From CAVRTM01 sp963724015 (GTDB lineage Bacteria; Actinomycetota; Actinomycetes; Actinomycetales; Dermatophilaceae): a stretch of 64,000 bases of DNA. A program made the position numbers and the translations under genes. Shown here one piece after another: positions 26,717-34,593 of the stretch. The DNA lies in the NCBI GenBank assembly GCA_963724015.1, contig CAVRTM010000004.1, positions 124,001-188,000 of the forward strand. Reading direction: 5' to 3'. A model generated the notes under the pieces. The model was not told the DNA's origin. It searched no databases and saw nothing but the letters and a program-made list of their open reading frames with translations. Positions within the stretch are counted from its first letter, which is position 1; every line of letters starts with the position of its first letter.

Positions 26717-27073
26717 GCAAGTACCTGCTCGACAAGTTCCTCTTCACCGTCGACCGCGACCCCGAGCTGGTCGAGCGCTACCGGCGAGGACCCGGTCGGC
26801 ACGGTGTCCTGGTGGGAGGAGGAGATGGCCAACACGATCCTCAACTGCACGGTGCAGGAACGCTCCACCTGGCTGGCGTTCACCGAGGAGGAGCGGCGGG
26901 CGCTGCGCGAGCACGACCACGTGGCGCTGTTCGAGATGGGCGCGCACCCCTTCCTCACCCTCACCCTGTTCATCGCGATGTTCGAGCGCGACCACGGCCC
27001 GCTGGAGTACCAGCGGGCGTACGGCGCCGCGATGAAGGACATCTCGCTGCCGTATCCGGACATCGCCACCTGA
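26713..27073 (+). CDS. LigA-type extradiol dioxygenase small subunit, frame broken near 26788
   Basis: About 120 residues after one extra C at about 26788 is removed. The alpha subunit begins MSKYLLDKFLFTVDRDPELV, continues EDPVGTVSWWEEEM over the repaired join and then FTEEERRALREHDHVALFEM, and ends GAHPFLTLTLFIAMFERD before a 30-residue tail. In LigAB enzymes this helical subunit caps the active site. ATG 26713 overlaps the stop of the large subunit. Together they should cleave a catecholic or gallate-like acid between a ring-OH carbon and its neighbour. Confidence 0.88.
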
Positions 27074-27115
27074 GCGCTGTCCCGTCCCCCTGCCCGGCCA
27101 CCTGAGGAGGACCGC

Positions 27116-28100
27116 GTGCGCGCCGCCGTACTGCACACCCTCGGACAGCCCCCGGTCTTCACCGACCACCCCGACCCCGATCCGGCCGCGGGGCAGAGCC
27201 TGGTGCGGGTGACCGCGGCACCCCTGGTGCCGCTGGACCTCCTGTGCGCGTCCGGTACGTCGTACTTCGGCCCACCGGCCGTGCCGTACGTGCCCGGCGT
27301 GCAGGGTGTCGGCGTGGTGGAGCGATCCGGGGCCATCGCGCCCGGCAGCCGGGTGTGGTTTGCCACCTCGGCCGGGATGACTCCCGGCGACGGGAGCCTG
27401 GCCGAGCTCTGCGCCGTCGCCGATGACGACGTCGTGCCGCTGGAGACCGACGTCCCCGACGCGCTGGTTGCCGCACTGGGGCTCTCTGCGGTCGCGGCGT
27501 GGATGGCGCTGTCCTGGCGGGGCCGGCTCCAGCCGGGGGAGCGGGTGCTGGTGCTCGGCGGTGGCGGGGCGGTTGGGCAGGCGGGCATCGGCGCAGCGCG
27601 GGTGCTCGGCGCTCAGCACGTGGTTGCCGTGGCGCGCTCGAAAGAGGCGCAACAGGGGGCCGGTGCGGCTGGGGCGGACGTCGTCGTCCCGATGGTCGAG
27701 GACGTCGACGAGCTCACCGCTCGACTGGCGGAGGCGACCGGGGGAGCGGTCGACGTGGTGCTCGACCCGGTGTTCGGGATCGCGGCGACGGCCGCTTCCC
27801 GGGTCCTCGGTGCAGGCGGCCGGCTGGTCAACCTCGGCGGCGCGTCAGGCGACGAGGCGTGTCTTCTCCTCCGCGGTCCTGCGGAGCCGTTCGGCCAGCG
27901 TGCTCGGCTACACCAACAACTCCCTGACCCCCGCACAGCGACGAGACGCCCTCTCCGCGGTGCTCCAGCACGCGTCCAGCGGCCGGATCACCATGGCCTA
28001 TGACAGCCAGCCACTCGAGGAGGTCGAAGAGTGCTGGCGCAGACAATCGGAAGGCGAGAGCTCATCCCGCCTCGTGCTTCTTCCCGCGCGGAGTGCCTGA
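27116..28100 (+). CDS. Zinc-binding-type alcohol dehydrogenase / quinone reductase (MDR family), frame broken near 27860
   Basis: About 327 residues after correction. It is an MDR protein: a catalytic GroES-like N-domain (VTAAPLVPLDLLCASGTSYF, YVPGVQGVGVVERSG) and a Rossmann domain with GERVLVLGGGGAVGQAGIGA. Typical structural-zinc cysteines are lacking, so it is of the quinone reductase-like type. One extra T at about 27860 breaks the frame before VFSSAVLRSRSASVLGYTNN. GTG 27116 follows GAGGAGG. It is the last gene of the dioxygenase cluster and may reduce a carbonyl intermediate with NADPH. Confidence 0.82.
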
Positions 28101-28162
28101 GCGGCTGCACCCCGGCCTGTTCGTGGCGAGCGGGAGGACAATTCAGCCCCGGTGGGTGGTGC

Positions 28163-29020
28163 TCAGCCCGGGGTGACGATCCGGCGGGTGTAGTCGGCGA
28201 TCTCGGTGAGTAGCTGCGCTCCGCATTGTCGTGCTGCGAGCGTGCTGGCGTGGTCGAGCACCCCAGTGGCGGCCACAAGCGCACGGCGGAGATCGTCGCT
28301 GTCGAGTCCGGCAACGGTTGCCTCTATCCCCGGAGGCAGTAGGCCCGGGTCATGATCAAGGACCTGCGACAGGCCATGCCAGGGATAGGGCGCACCGTGG
28401 GCGGTCGCCCAGAGCATCCAGATCCGTTCCCGGGCTTCATGGAGCCGATGGTGGGCCTCCCACAGCGAGCCGCGCTGCAGATACTTGTCCGCGTCGAGCA
28501 GCGCACGCCAGCCCAGAAACGCCCACTCCTGGACCTGCTTGCTGCTGACGTCCAGCGCTGAGGGGAACTTCCTCGAAGCCGGTCGGTCGCTCGACCAGTA
28601 CAGCGCCACGAAGTCAGGTGCTGCGTCCCCGCGACGCACCTCGGCCTCCGCCACCACGGCCAGGTCCAGTTGCAAACGATCCTCGAACTGGGCGAAGACG
28701 CGGCGGATCAAGAATTCGTCACCGGCGGTCTCCTGACAGAGCAGATCGACGAGCGCACCGAGCCTCGGCAGGAGCTCGACGATGGAGCCCTCGACGTCCC
28801 GCACCTGCTCGGCGCCGGCTGCCCCGCGTGCCGCACGCACCCCGATGACAGCGTCGACGTCGGATAGGGCGTCAGCGGCGTTGCGTCCGATCGAGCAACC
28901 CACCGAAAATGACGTGACCAAAGGTGACTCTTCGCATAACTCGAGCAGTGGCGATATCGCCTGCCGCTGTCGAGTCAGTTCCGGAGGCATGGACGAGAGC
29001 CGGCTGCGATCACTGGGCAC
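28163..29020 (-). CDS. Nucleotidyltransferase-domain protein
   Basis: 285 residues. The NTase core reads SFSVGCSIGRNAADALSDVD: a G-C/S-x-G-R motif and the Asp pair, with a further Asp in RLQLDLAVVAEA. A helical C-terminal region with KQVQEWAFLGWRALLDADKY resembles the substrate-binding half of aminoglycoside nucleotidyltransferase-like proteins. Function could be small-molecule adenylylation; it is not a recognised resistance gene. GTG 29020 is used; ATG 28990 is an alternative. It is convergent with the dehydrogenase. Confidence 0.72.
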   Translation of the reverse strand: MPSDRSRLSSMPPELTRQRQAISPLLELCEESPLVTSFSVGCSIGRNAADALSDVDAVIGVRAARGAAGAEQVRDVEGSIVELLPRLGALVDLLCQETAGDEFLIRRVFAQFEDRLQLDLAVVAEAEVRRGDAAPDFVALYWSSDRPASRKFPSALDVSSKQVQEWAFLGWRALLDADKYLQRGSLWEAHHRLHEARERIWMLWATAHGAPYPWHGLSQVLDHDPGLLPPGIEATVAGLDSDDLRRALVAATGVLDHASTLAARQCGAQLLTEIADYTRRIVTPG

Positions 29021-29211
29021 GGCTCATCCCATCAGACGACAGGTCGACGACCTTCCGCGAACGCTGATGTCCCGGGTTGCCGTACGTCCTGGGGTCGCTC
29101 TCGGGTGCGGTCCACGTGTCGTTCATGGACCGAACCCAACCCCAGCCGGACCACCCCGTGCAAGGGGCTTGCCGGGACACGTGCCGTCGACGACGGCCGC
29201 TGACGAAGGGG

Positions 29212-29544
29212 CTACTTGGGAGGCAGCGATCGCGCGTAGGCGAGGCCCTGGTCCACCCAGCGCCGGAGCTGGTCGTCCATGTCGAGCGCCTCGACGTCCA
29301 CGTGCAGCCAGCCGTCCATCTGTCGGCCCCGCATCTCGAAACGGCGCACGTGTGGGTGCTCGACCATGGCCTCGGCGTCGGCCGGATCGATGCGCAGGAG
29401 CAAGCCGCCCTGGCTGCTGGCGCTGACCGCCATGTGTCCGTGCACGAGGAAGGCGAGTCCGCCGAACATGCGCTGCTCGCTCAGGCCGGGTTCGCCCTGG
29501 ACGACGTCCCGGACCCGGTCGGCAAGCTCCTCGTCGTATGCCAT
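29212..29544 (-). CDS. TfoX N-terminal domain protein
   Basis: 110 residues: MAYDEELADRVRDVVQ, then the TfoX_N hallmark SEQRMFGGLAFLVHGHMAVS and RIDPADAEAMVEHPHVRRFE, ending WVDQGLAYARSLPPK. Single-domain TfoX_N proteins are common in actinobacteria with no proven role; the link to competence in Haemophilus does not transfer. ATG 29544 lies 5 bases after the stop of the Ddn-like gene, so the two are probably co-translated. Confidence 0.85.
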   Translation of the reverse strand: MAYDEELADRVRDVVQGEPGLSEQRMFGGLAFLVHGHMAVSASSQGGLLLRIDPADAEAMVEHPHVRRFEMRGRQMDGWLHVDVEALDMDDQLRRWVDQGLAYARSLPPK

Positions 29545-29549
29545 GTCGG

Positions 29550-29966
29550 TCAGGAGGACATCGGTGCCAGCTCGACGACCGCGAGCTGCCGGCTCACCTT
29601 CGCCTGGTAGGCGGCGTAGTCGAACACCTTCTCGTTGAGGAGCCGCCACATGCGGTCGCGCTCCGAGCCGGAGATCTCGGTCCCCGTGACCGGTGTGTGC
29701 CGGCCTCCGACCTCAACGGTCCCCGGCGACCCGGCGTTCAGGTTCAGCCACCAGCCGGGCTCCCAGTCGGCGCCGCCGTTGGACGCCACCACGACCCAGC
29801 GGTCCTGGTCGGCGAGATAGAGCAGCGGCGTGGTGCGTGGCTGCCCCGACTTGCGTCCGGTTGTCGTGAGCAGGAGGAGGTCACCGCCCCTGAAGCGGCG
29901 CAGGTGGAGGCGCCGTACCACCACGTTCATGACGCGGTTGAGCCGGACGAAGACGCTCCGTTGCAT
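29550..29966 (-). CDS. Deazaflavin-dependent nitroreductase family protein (Ddn/DUF385)
   Basis: A protein of 138 residues of the F420-binding split-barrel Ddn family. It shows LLLLTTTGRKSGQPRTTPLL, the DRWVVVASNGGADWEPGWWL stretch and NLNAGSPGTVEVGGR. Ddn homologues reduce nitro compounds or enones with F420H2. The GRKSG loop binds the F420 phosphate. This implies that the host makes coenzyme F420. It is immediately upstream of the TfoX-domain gene on the same strand. Confidence 0.9.
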   Translation of the reverse strand: MQRSVFVRLNRVMNVVVRRLHLRRFRGGDLLLLTTTGRKSGQPRTTPLLYLADQDRWVVVASNGGADWEPGWWLNLNAGSPGTVEVGGRHTPVTGTEISGSERDRMWRLLNEKVFDYAAYQAKVSRQLAVVELAPMSS

Positions 29967-30089
29967 GCCCTGGATCGTAGCGATGCGGAGCCGACCTGCG
30001 GACGGCTTTCGCGCGTACTGCGCACTGCGTCCGGGGCGTGGGGGCCGTCATCGGCTGCGGTGGGTGGCGGGGTCTGACAGGGTCGCCCC

Positions 30090-30671
30090 ATGGACATGAA
30101 GGAGACCCTGTGCGGCTACCTCCAGTCGTTGCGCGACACCGTTGTGTGGAAGCTCGACGGTGCCTCCGAACGTGACCTGCGCATGCCGCTGACGGCGTCC
30201 GGCACCAACCTGCTCGGTCTGGTCAAGCACCTCGCGGGCCTCGAAGCCGAGTACTTCGGCGGGTGCCTCGGACACCCGTGGCCCGAGCCCGTCCCCTCGT
30301 GGGACGAGGATGCCGGACCCAACGCCGACATGTGGGCCACGGCCGATGAGTCGCCCGAGCAGATCATCGACCTGTACCGAAGGACGCAGTCCTGGGCCGA
30401 CGCGACCATCGCCGATCTGCCCCTCGACGCCCCGGCACACGTGCCCTGGTGGCAGCCTCAGGCCACCACACTGCACCGGCTGCTCGTCCACATGATCGCC
30501 GAGACGGCACGTCATGCCGGGCACATGGACGTGCTGCGCGAAACCATCGACGGCCAGCGCGGCCTGCTTCAGAACGTCTCGAACCTGCCCGACGTCGACG
30601 ACGCCTGGTGGCAGCAGTACGTCGCACGGCTTCGACGCCTGGCGGAGAGCTCTGGAGCCGCCCCTGGGTGA
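30090..30671 (+). CDS. DinB-family protein (DUF664)
   Basis: 193 residues of the four-helix DinB/DUF664 fold. The metal-binding histidines are placed as expected: LLGLVKHLAGLEAEYFGG (near 47), then TLHRLLVHMIAETARHAGHM with two or three His near 133-146. This group includes mycothiol- and bacillithiol-dependent S-transferases, so a thiol-dependent detoxification role is possible. ATG 30090 starts it; it is a single gene. Confidence 0.88.
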   Translation: MDMKETLCGYLQSLRDTVVWKLDGASERDLRMPLTASGTNLLGLVKHLAGLEAEYFGGCLGHPWPEPVPSWDEDAGPNADMWATADESPEQIIDLYRRTQSWADATIADLPLDAPAHVPWWQPQATTLHRLLVHMIAETARHAGHMDVLRETIDGQRGLLQNVSNLPDVDDAWWQQYVARLRRLAESSGAAPG

Positions 30672-30899
30672 CCGCCCGAAGGGCGTGGGCGCTGGCATGC
30701 CGCAGGAGCCCGCGAGGGAGAGAGTGCTTTCGGAGCGGGCAGAAGGGCAGGAACACGCCGAGCCGTTCGCGCGTAGTCGGATTCCGTCGTGCTGCAATGA
30801 AATCGAACTCATCCATACGCGTTGCTTGCTGGTCAGTCTGACGCTGAAGGGGTGGCTGAGGTCGCGCGGTCAGGACTCCCCAACGCTGCCCGGCGGCGT

Positions 30900-31088
30900 C
30901 TACTTCTCGGGACGTGCGCCCAGCCGATCGTGTACCTCGTGGCCGATGGCAGCCACAACGTGGTCTGTGATGGTCGCCGACAGCCACATCAGGTCGTGGT
31001 CAGTCTTGGGCGGATCCTTGATGACGGCCTTGTCGTCCAAGCCAGCGCGGACCGCAGCCTCGACTGCCACCCAGAACCGGTCCACCAT
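30900..31088 (-). CDS. Small hypothetical protein
   Basis: A 62-residue ORF, MVDRFWVAVEAAVRAGLDDK, then IKDPPKTDHDLMWLSATI and VVAAIGHEVHDRLGARPEK. It has balanced, helix-forming composition, unlike the Arg/Pro-rich shadow ORFs nearby, and is the only plausible gene between DinB and the tRNA. There is no family I can name. No further gene is seen from 31089 to 31468. Confidence 0.45.
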   Translation of the reverse strand: MVDRFWVAVEAAVRAGLDDKAVIKDPPKTDHDLMWLSATITDHVVAAIGHEVHDRLGARPEK

Positions 31089-31468
31089 GATCGGGAGTCT
31101 GCCACGGCCCTGTCCGCGTCACGTCGGTCTGCGCTGTGACCACGACTCCGGAGGCTGGGCCGCTATCCGCTGCGACGCGGCTCCGGACGCCAGGTCAACG
31201 CGCCGGAGGAGCCGGCGCAGGGGGTCAGTGAGGCTGGGGTCTACGGCATGCGAGAACGGGATCACCCCTGCCGTCGCCAGCGAGAGCCCACCGAACTCGC
31301 GCGGGCAGGACCGCGTCGAGGTGTGCGCATGGTCGGCCGGTCGGGTGCATGGCCGCGCACGACGAGGATGACCCCAAGACCGACCAGGTTCCGCCCCGGC
31401 AGCCCGGCACGTCCGCCCCACCCAAACGGGGAGGCCAGGATTGGCCTCTGACCTGCGGAAACGTTGTG

Positions 31469-31541
31469 TGCCCTCGGGCAGATTCGAACTGCCGACACCC
31501 GCTTTAGGAGAGCGGTGCTCTATCCCCTGAGCTACGAGGGC
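31469..31541 (-). tRNA. tRNA-Arg (anticodon CCT)
   Basis: The reverse strand folds into a complete cloverleaf. The acceptor GCCCTCG pairs with CGAGGGC, the D arm is GCTC...GAGC, the anticodon stem CCGCT/AGCGG holds loop CTCCTAA (anticodon CCT, bases 31506-31508), and the T arm GGCAG-TTCGAAT-CTGCC is intact. CCA is not encoded. Confidence 0.96.
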
Positions 31542-31649
31542 GGGGGCAGCACGAGAACGGTCAAGAGTACCCATCCTGGGATGGCTGGGGGGTGGCTTGG
31601 GCGGTCTGGTGCTGTCGTGGATGAGGCTACAGGACGTCTGAGAGACGGG

Positions 31650-31684
31650 CTCAGGGCCCAACGACGATGTCGTTGGGCCCTGAG
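31650..31684. terminator. Strong 16-bp hairpin
   Basis: CTCAGGGCCCAACGAC (31650-31665) and GTCGTTGGGCCCTGAG (31669-31684) pair perfectly around a 3-base loop. There is no U-tract on either side. It looks like an intrinsic terminator orphaned from its gene by local rearrangement, between the tRNA and an RsbW-like gene fragment. Confidence 0.6.
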
Positions 31685-31834
31685 GGCATGCTTCCGCGCG
31701 GTCGTAGTGCCGGTGGGCTGTTGTTCTGGGCGTTTCAGGCCGCGAGCGGCAGCGCTTCGGTCGGTGGTGCCGTGCACTGTGAAGCGTTGCGCTTGGCGCG
31801 GTGTCGCTGGATGGCTACGCCCCATCTCCCGATA

Positions 31835-32012
31835 CGGGCAGCAGCTGCGGGTGGCGGTGCGCGACCACAGCAGCCGGCTACCGGCACCGCGCCCGTTCGA
31901 GCCGGAAGCACTGGACGGACGCGGCATGCTTCTGGTCGCGGCGACGTGCCAGTCTTGGGGAGTGCTGCTCGCCGGCGGCGGCAAGGTCGTCTGGGCGGTA
32001 CTGGCCGCCTAG
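31835..32012 (+). pseudogene. RsbW-like HATPase (anti-sigma kinase) C-terminal fragment
   Basis: About 59 residues, starting LRVAVRDHSSRLPAPRPFEP, then ALDGRGMLLVAATCQSWGVL and GGGKVVWAVLAA before a stop at 32012. This is the C-terminal end of an ATP-binding (HATPase_c) anti-sigma factor domain; GRGMLLV is its G2-box region. The N-terminal two thirds, including the N box, is absent, and no start codon or ribosome site is seen. The sequence from here to 32505 holds no other gene. Confidence 0.68.
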
Positions 32013-32184
32013 CAAGGGCACCTACGGAAGGGGCTGAGCCACGCAGGCACAGTTCGAGGCCCGTTCCGTACGCCGCGCCCGCACCGACGCCTGGCGGGAC
32101 GTCGGCGGCCACCAGGAAGTACACCAAGGCCCCAACTGGTGCTCCCGCGACCGTGGCAGCCAAAGACCTCGCCGCCATCGAAAA

Positions 32185-32210
32185 CCGTCACCGTCACCGT
32201 CACCGTCACC
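32185..32210. repeat. CCGTCA hexamer microsatellite
   Basis: Four tandem CCGTCA units (plus CC), followed by degenerate copies to 32230, in a non-coding stretch before the GAF-ANTAR gene. Confidence 0.85.
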
Positions 32211-32505
32211 GGTCACCAGTCGCCGTCACCCGCTCCCCGTTCCCGAGGCCACCGCAGCGGTGAGGTGACTACCCGCCCCAGCGCAACGCTGAAGAAGTGG
32301 GCGCTGACATCGGGCAGGATCCCGGCCGCCAAGATCCCGCGACAGTGGCGGGCGAAAAGCCCGGGCACAACACCCTGTCGCGCCCTCCGCCTTCCGTGTC
32401 ATGCTGATGGCGGCCGTTGATCTCCTCGCATGAAGCCGAACTCTCGGTGATGCCGTCCTCGGTCCCGGAAGGAATCCAGTCCGGGCATCAGGAAGTGGCT
32501 CGCGC

Positions 32506-33261
32506 ATGAGCAGCGACGACAGCAACTTTGACCATGAATCAACATCGGCGTCCGGCGACCTCATCGCGGCGTCCTCAACCCTGCTAACTCTGCTCCTCAG
32601 CACGTCCAGCGTTGAGGGGTTCATGTCCGAACTGGCGACCCTGGCAGCGGACGTGATCGTCCCGCCGGCCTCCTGTGGCATCACCGCCCGCACCAACGGC
32701 CACCCCGTCACCGTGGCCACCAGTGACCGACGCGCTGCCCAGGTTGATGAGGTGCAGTACGGGGCGAACGAGGGCCCCTGCCTGGAAGCGCTCAACACCG
32801 GCGCGGTCATCGACGTCCCGGACCTGCTCGCAGAGACACGCTGGCCGCGGTACCGCCCGCACGCGCTGCAGCACGGCGTCCGCTCCTCCCTGTCGATCCC
32901 GATCACCGTCGGCGCGACCGCACTGGGCGCAGTGAACCTCTACGGTTACACCGAGCGTTCCTTCGCGGCGGCGGCCCGGGCGCATGTCGAGACCTTCGCC
33001 GCCCAGGCAGCCACAGCACTGGCCCTGTTGATGCGCAGCATCGAGCAGGAGGAACGCAGCGGCCAGCTGGAACGGGCCCTGACCTCCCGCAGCACCATCG
33101 ACCGGGCCATCGGCCTGCTCATGGGGCAGCAGAAGTGCACCGCCGACGAGGCGTTCCAGTTGCTGCGGACCCACTCCCAGAACAACAACATCAAGCTGCG
33201 CGACGTGGCGGCCGGCATCCTCGAACGAAACACCGGCCCAGCCCCAGGCCGGGAAGGCTGA
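32506..33261 (+). CDS. GAF-ANTAR transcription antitermination regulator (third copy)
   Basis: 251 residues. The GAF domain has SCGITARTNGHPVTVATSD, YGANEGPCLEALNTGAVIDV and RSSLSIPITVGATALGAVNL. The ANTAR domain (about 185-245) reads RSTIDRAIGLLMGQQKCTAD, EAFQLLRTHSQNNNIKLRDV and AAGILERN, with the full three-helix pattern. ATG 32506 follows GGAAG. It lies 5' of a fourth, disrupted GAF-ANTAR gene and near the SpoIIE phosphatase gene, in a zone of stress-signalling genes. Confidence 0.92.
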   Translation: MSSDDSNFDHESTSASGDLIAASSTLLTLLLSTSSVEGFMSELATLAADVIVPPASCGITARTNGHPVTVATSDRRAAQVDEVQYGANEGPCLEALNTGAVIDVPDLLAETRWPRYRPHALQHGVRSSLSIPITVGATALGAVNLYGYTERSFAAAARAHVETFAAQAATALALLMRSIEQEERSGQLERALTSRSTIDRAIGLLMGQQKCTADEAFQLLRTHSQNNNIKLRDVAAGILERNTGPAPGREG

Positions 33262-33597
33262 CACGCGCACGTCAAGGAGAAGCCTGGCCAGCCCAGGCGG
33301 CACGTGCGTGTGGCGCACCGGGCCGGGTTCCGTGCCTTCACCCAGCCGGGCCGCCGACGAACACCGGTCCAGCGCCTCGACGAGAACTGGATGTCAAGGT
33401 CGGCCGGCCATCCAGCGCACGTCGCGCGACTCGTGGAAGACGCGGCGGCAGAGCAATGCCGGCGGTGGCTCATCTGTTCCGCCCGCTCGATCCCGGCAAT
33501 GTGCCAACCGGCCACCACCGAAAACCGCTTCTTGTTCTCGCTGAAGGTGAACCCCCCGGCATGTCCGGGGACGTCAAACCTGGGGAAGGTTGGAGTC

Positions 33598-34330
33598 ATG
33601 CCAGGAGATGCGCACAAGCGGTTGGTTGAGTCGGTCAAATCCGGATCAGTGGTGTACGACGCTGCTCCTTCGCAGCTGGGGGATCGCGACGTCCAGCGAC
33701 CCGGCACGCGTGTCCAGGTCCCGGTGCCGGTACCCGTTACGGCGGTTGGTCCGCTCGTTGCTGCGGGTGCCGTACTCGGCCCCGCACACGCTGTCGGCCT
33801 GCGCGCACAACAGGGCGTTGATGAACGTGCCGAGCAGCTCACGCATCAGATCGGGGCTGGCCTGTCACCGACGTACACCACCGATCCGGACTTGACCCCG
33901 AGCTGGGCGTCGGCAGCCAGCTGTCGATGGACGCCAGCCCGGCACGGACCTTGGGGGGATCAACCTGTACTCCACCAGCGTGGACGCCTTCGATGAGCAA
34001 GGCCGCACTCTGGGCCTGTTGCTGTCCACGCTGGCAGCGGTAGTGGTCGACACTCCCCGGCGTGAGGCCCAGCTCCACCTCGCCTTGCAGTCCCGGGCAG
34101 TCATCGGGGAGGCCGGGGGCATCCTGCGCAGTCAGAGCAACGTCTCCCGCCAGGACGCGTTCGCCATGTTGGTCAACGCCTCACAGCGCTTGAAGATCAA
34201 GCTGCGCGAAGTCGCCCGCGACATCATTGAGCGTCCGGCCGGCGTTGACCCTGACCTTGCGCGGTACTGGTGGGTTTATCTGGTGGCTGCTTCCGGAAGC
34301 GGGCACTGGAAAGGGGCGGGCGGCTCATGA
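33598..34330 (+). pseudogene. GAF-ANTAR gene interrupted by an IS256-derived element
   Basis: The 5' end survives as MPGDAHKRLVES (33598-33632) after a GGGGAAGG ribosome site. A 265-bp IS256-type element follows. Coding resumes at 33900 with ELGVGSQLSMDAS, loses one base near 33953 before GINLYSTSVDAFDEQGRTLG, and then runs through a good ANTAR domain (LQSRAVIGEAGGILRSQSNV, FAMLVNASQRLKIKLREVAR) to a stop at 34330. Most of the GAF domain is missing, so insertion was accompanied by deletion. The upstream gap 33262-33597 shows only a small CCCCGG hairpin and no gene. Confidence 0.72.
33633..33897 (-). mobile_element. Internally deleted IS256-family element with both inverted ends
   Basis: The ends are 29-bp inverted repeats, 33633-33661 and 33869-33897, matching at 26 positions. 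Both start GGTCAA and run on with TCCGGATC and GTGGTGTACG, the form of IS256-family termini. Inside, the reverse strand encodes a transposase N-terminal piece: MRELLGTFINALLCAQADSV, CGAEYGTRSNERTNRRNGYR and HRDLDTRAGSLDVAIPQLRR, cut off after about 63 residues. The remaining 80% of the gene is gone, so the element can move only in trans. No 8-9 bp target duplication is seen. Confidence 0.8.
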
Positions 34331-34593
34331 CGGCGGGCCGCCGCCCCGGCCGGCAACCCTACGGTTCGCAGGTCTCGCGCTGACTGCCGCTCAGCGTTGG
34401 GGCCGCGTTCACTGTGGCTCCAACGATGGCGGCCGCGTAGGGTGGAAGTCATCGGCCCCCATGACAGCCAAGACCCTCAACGCTCGTGACCTGAGCTCGG
34501 GTCCGCACGGACCGTCAGGGGCCCCGGCGCAGGCCGCCTGTACGCCGGGGCTCCGCCGTGCGGGGCGGAACCCCGTGGGGTGAAGGAGGCGCT

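Noticed and set aside
24060..26788. Programmed ribosomal frameshifting in the dioxygenase cluster
   Set aside because: The breaks lie at varied sequences without slippery heptamers or a common structure, occur more than once per gene, and also hit unrelated genes. An error is simpler.
31650..31684. Transcription attenuator or small RNA at the 16-bp hairpin
   Set aside because: No leader peptide, promoter or regulated gene can be tied to it; a leftover terminator is the plainest reading.
32185..32230. Possible CRISPR-like repeats (CCGTCA units)
   Set aside because: The units are six bases, directly tandem with no spacers, and no cas genes are near. This is a microsatellite.
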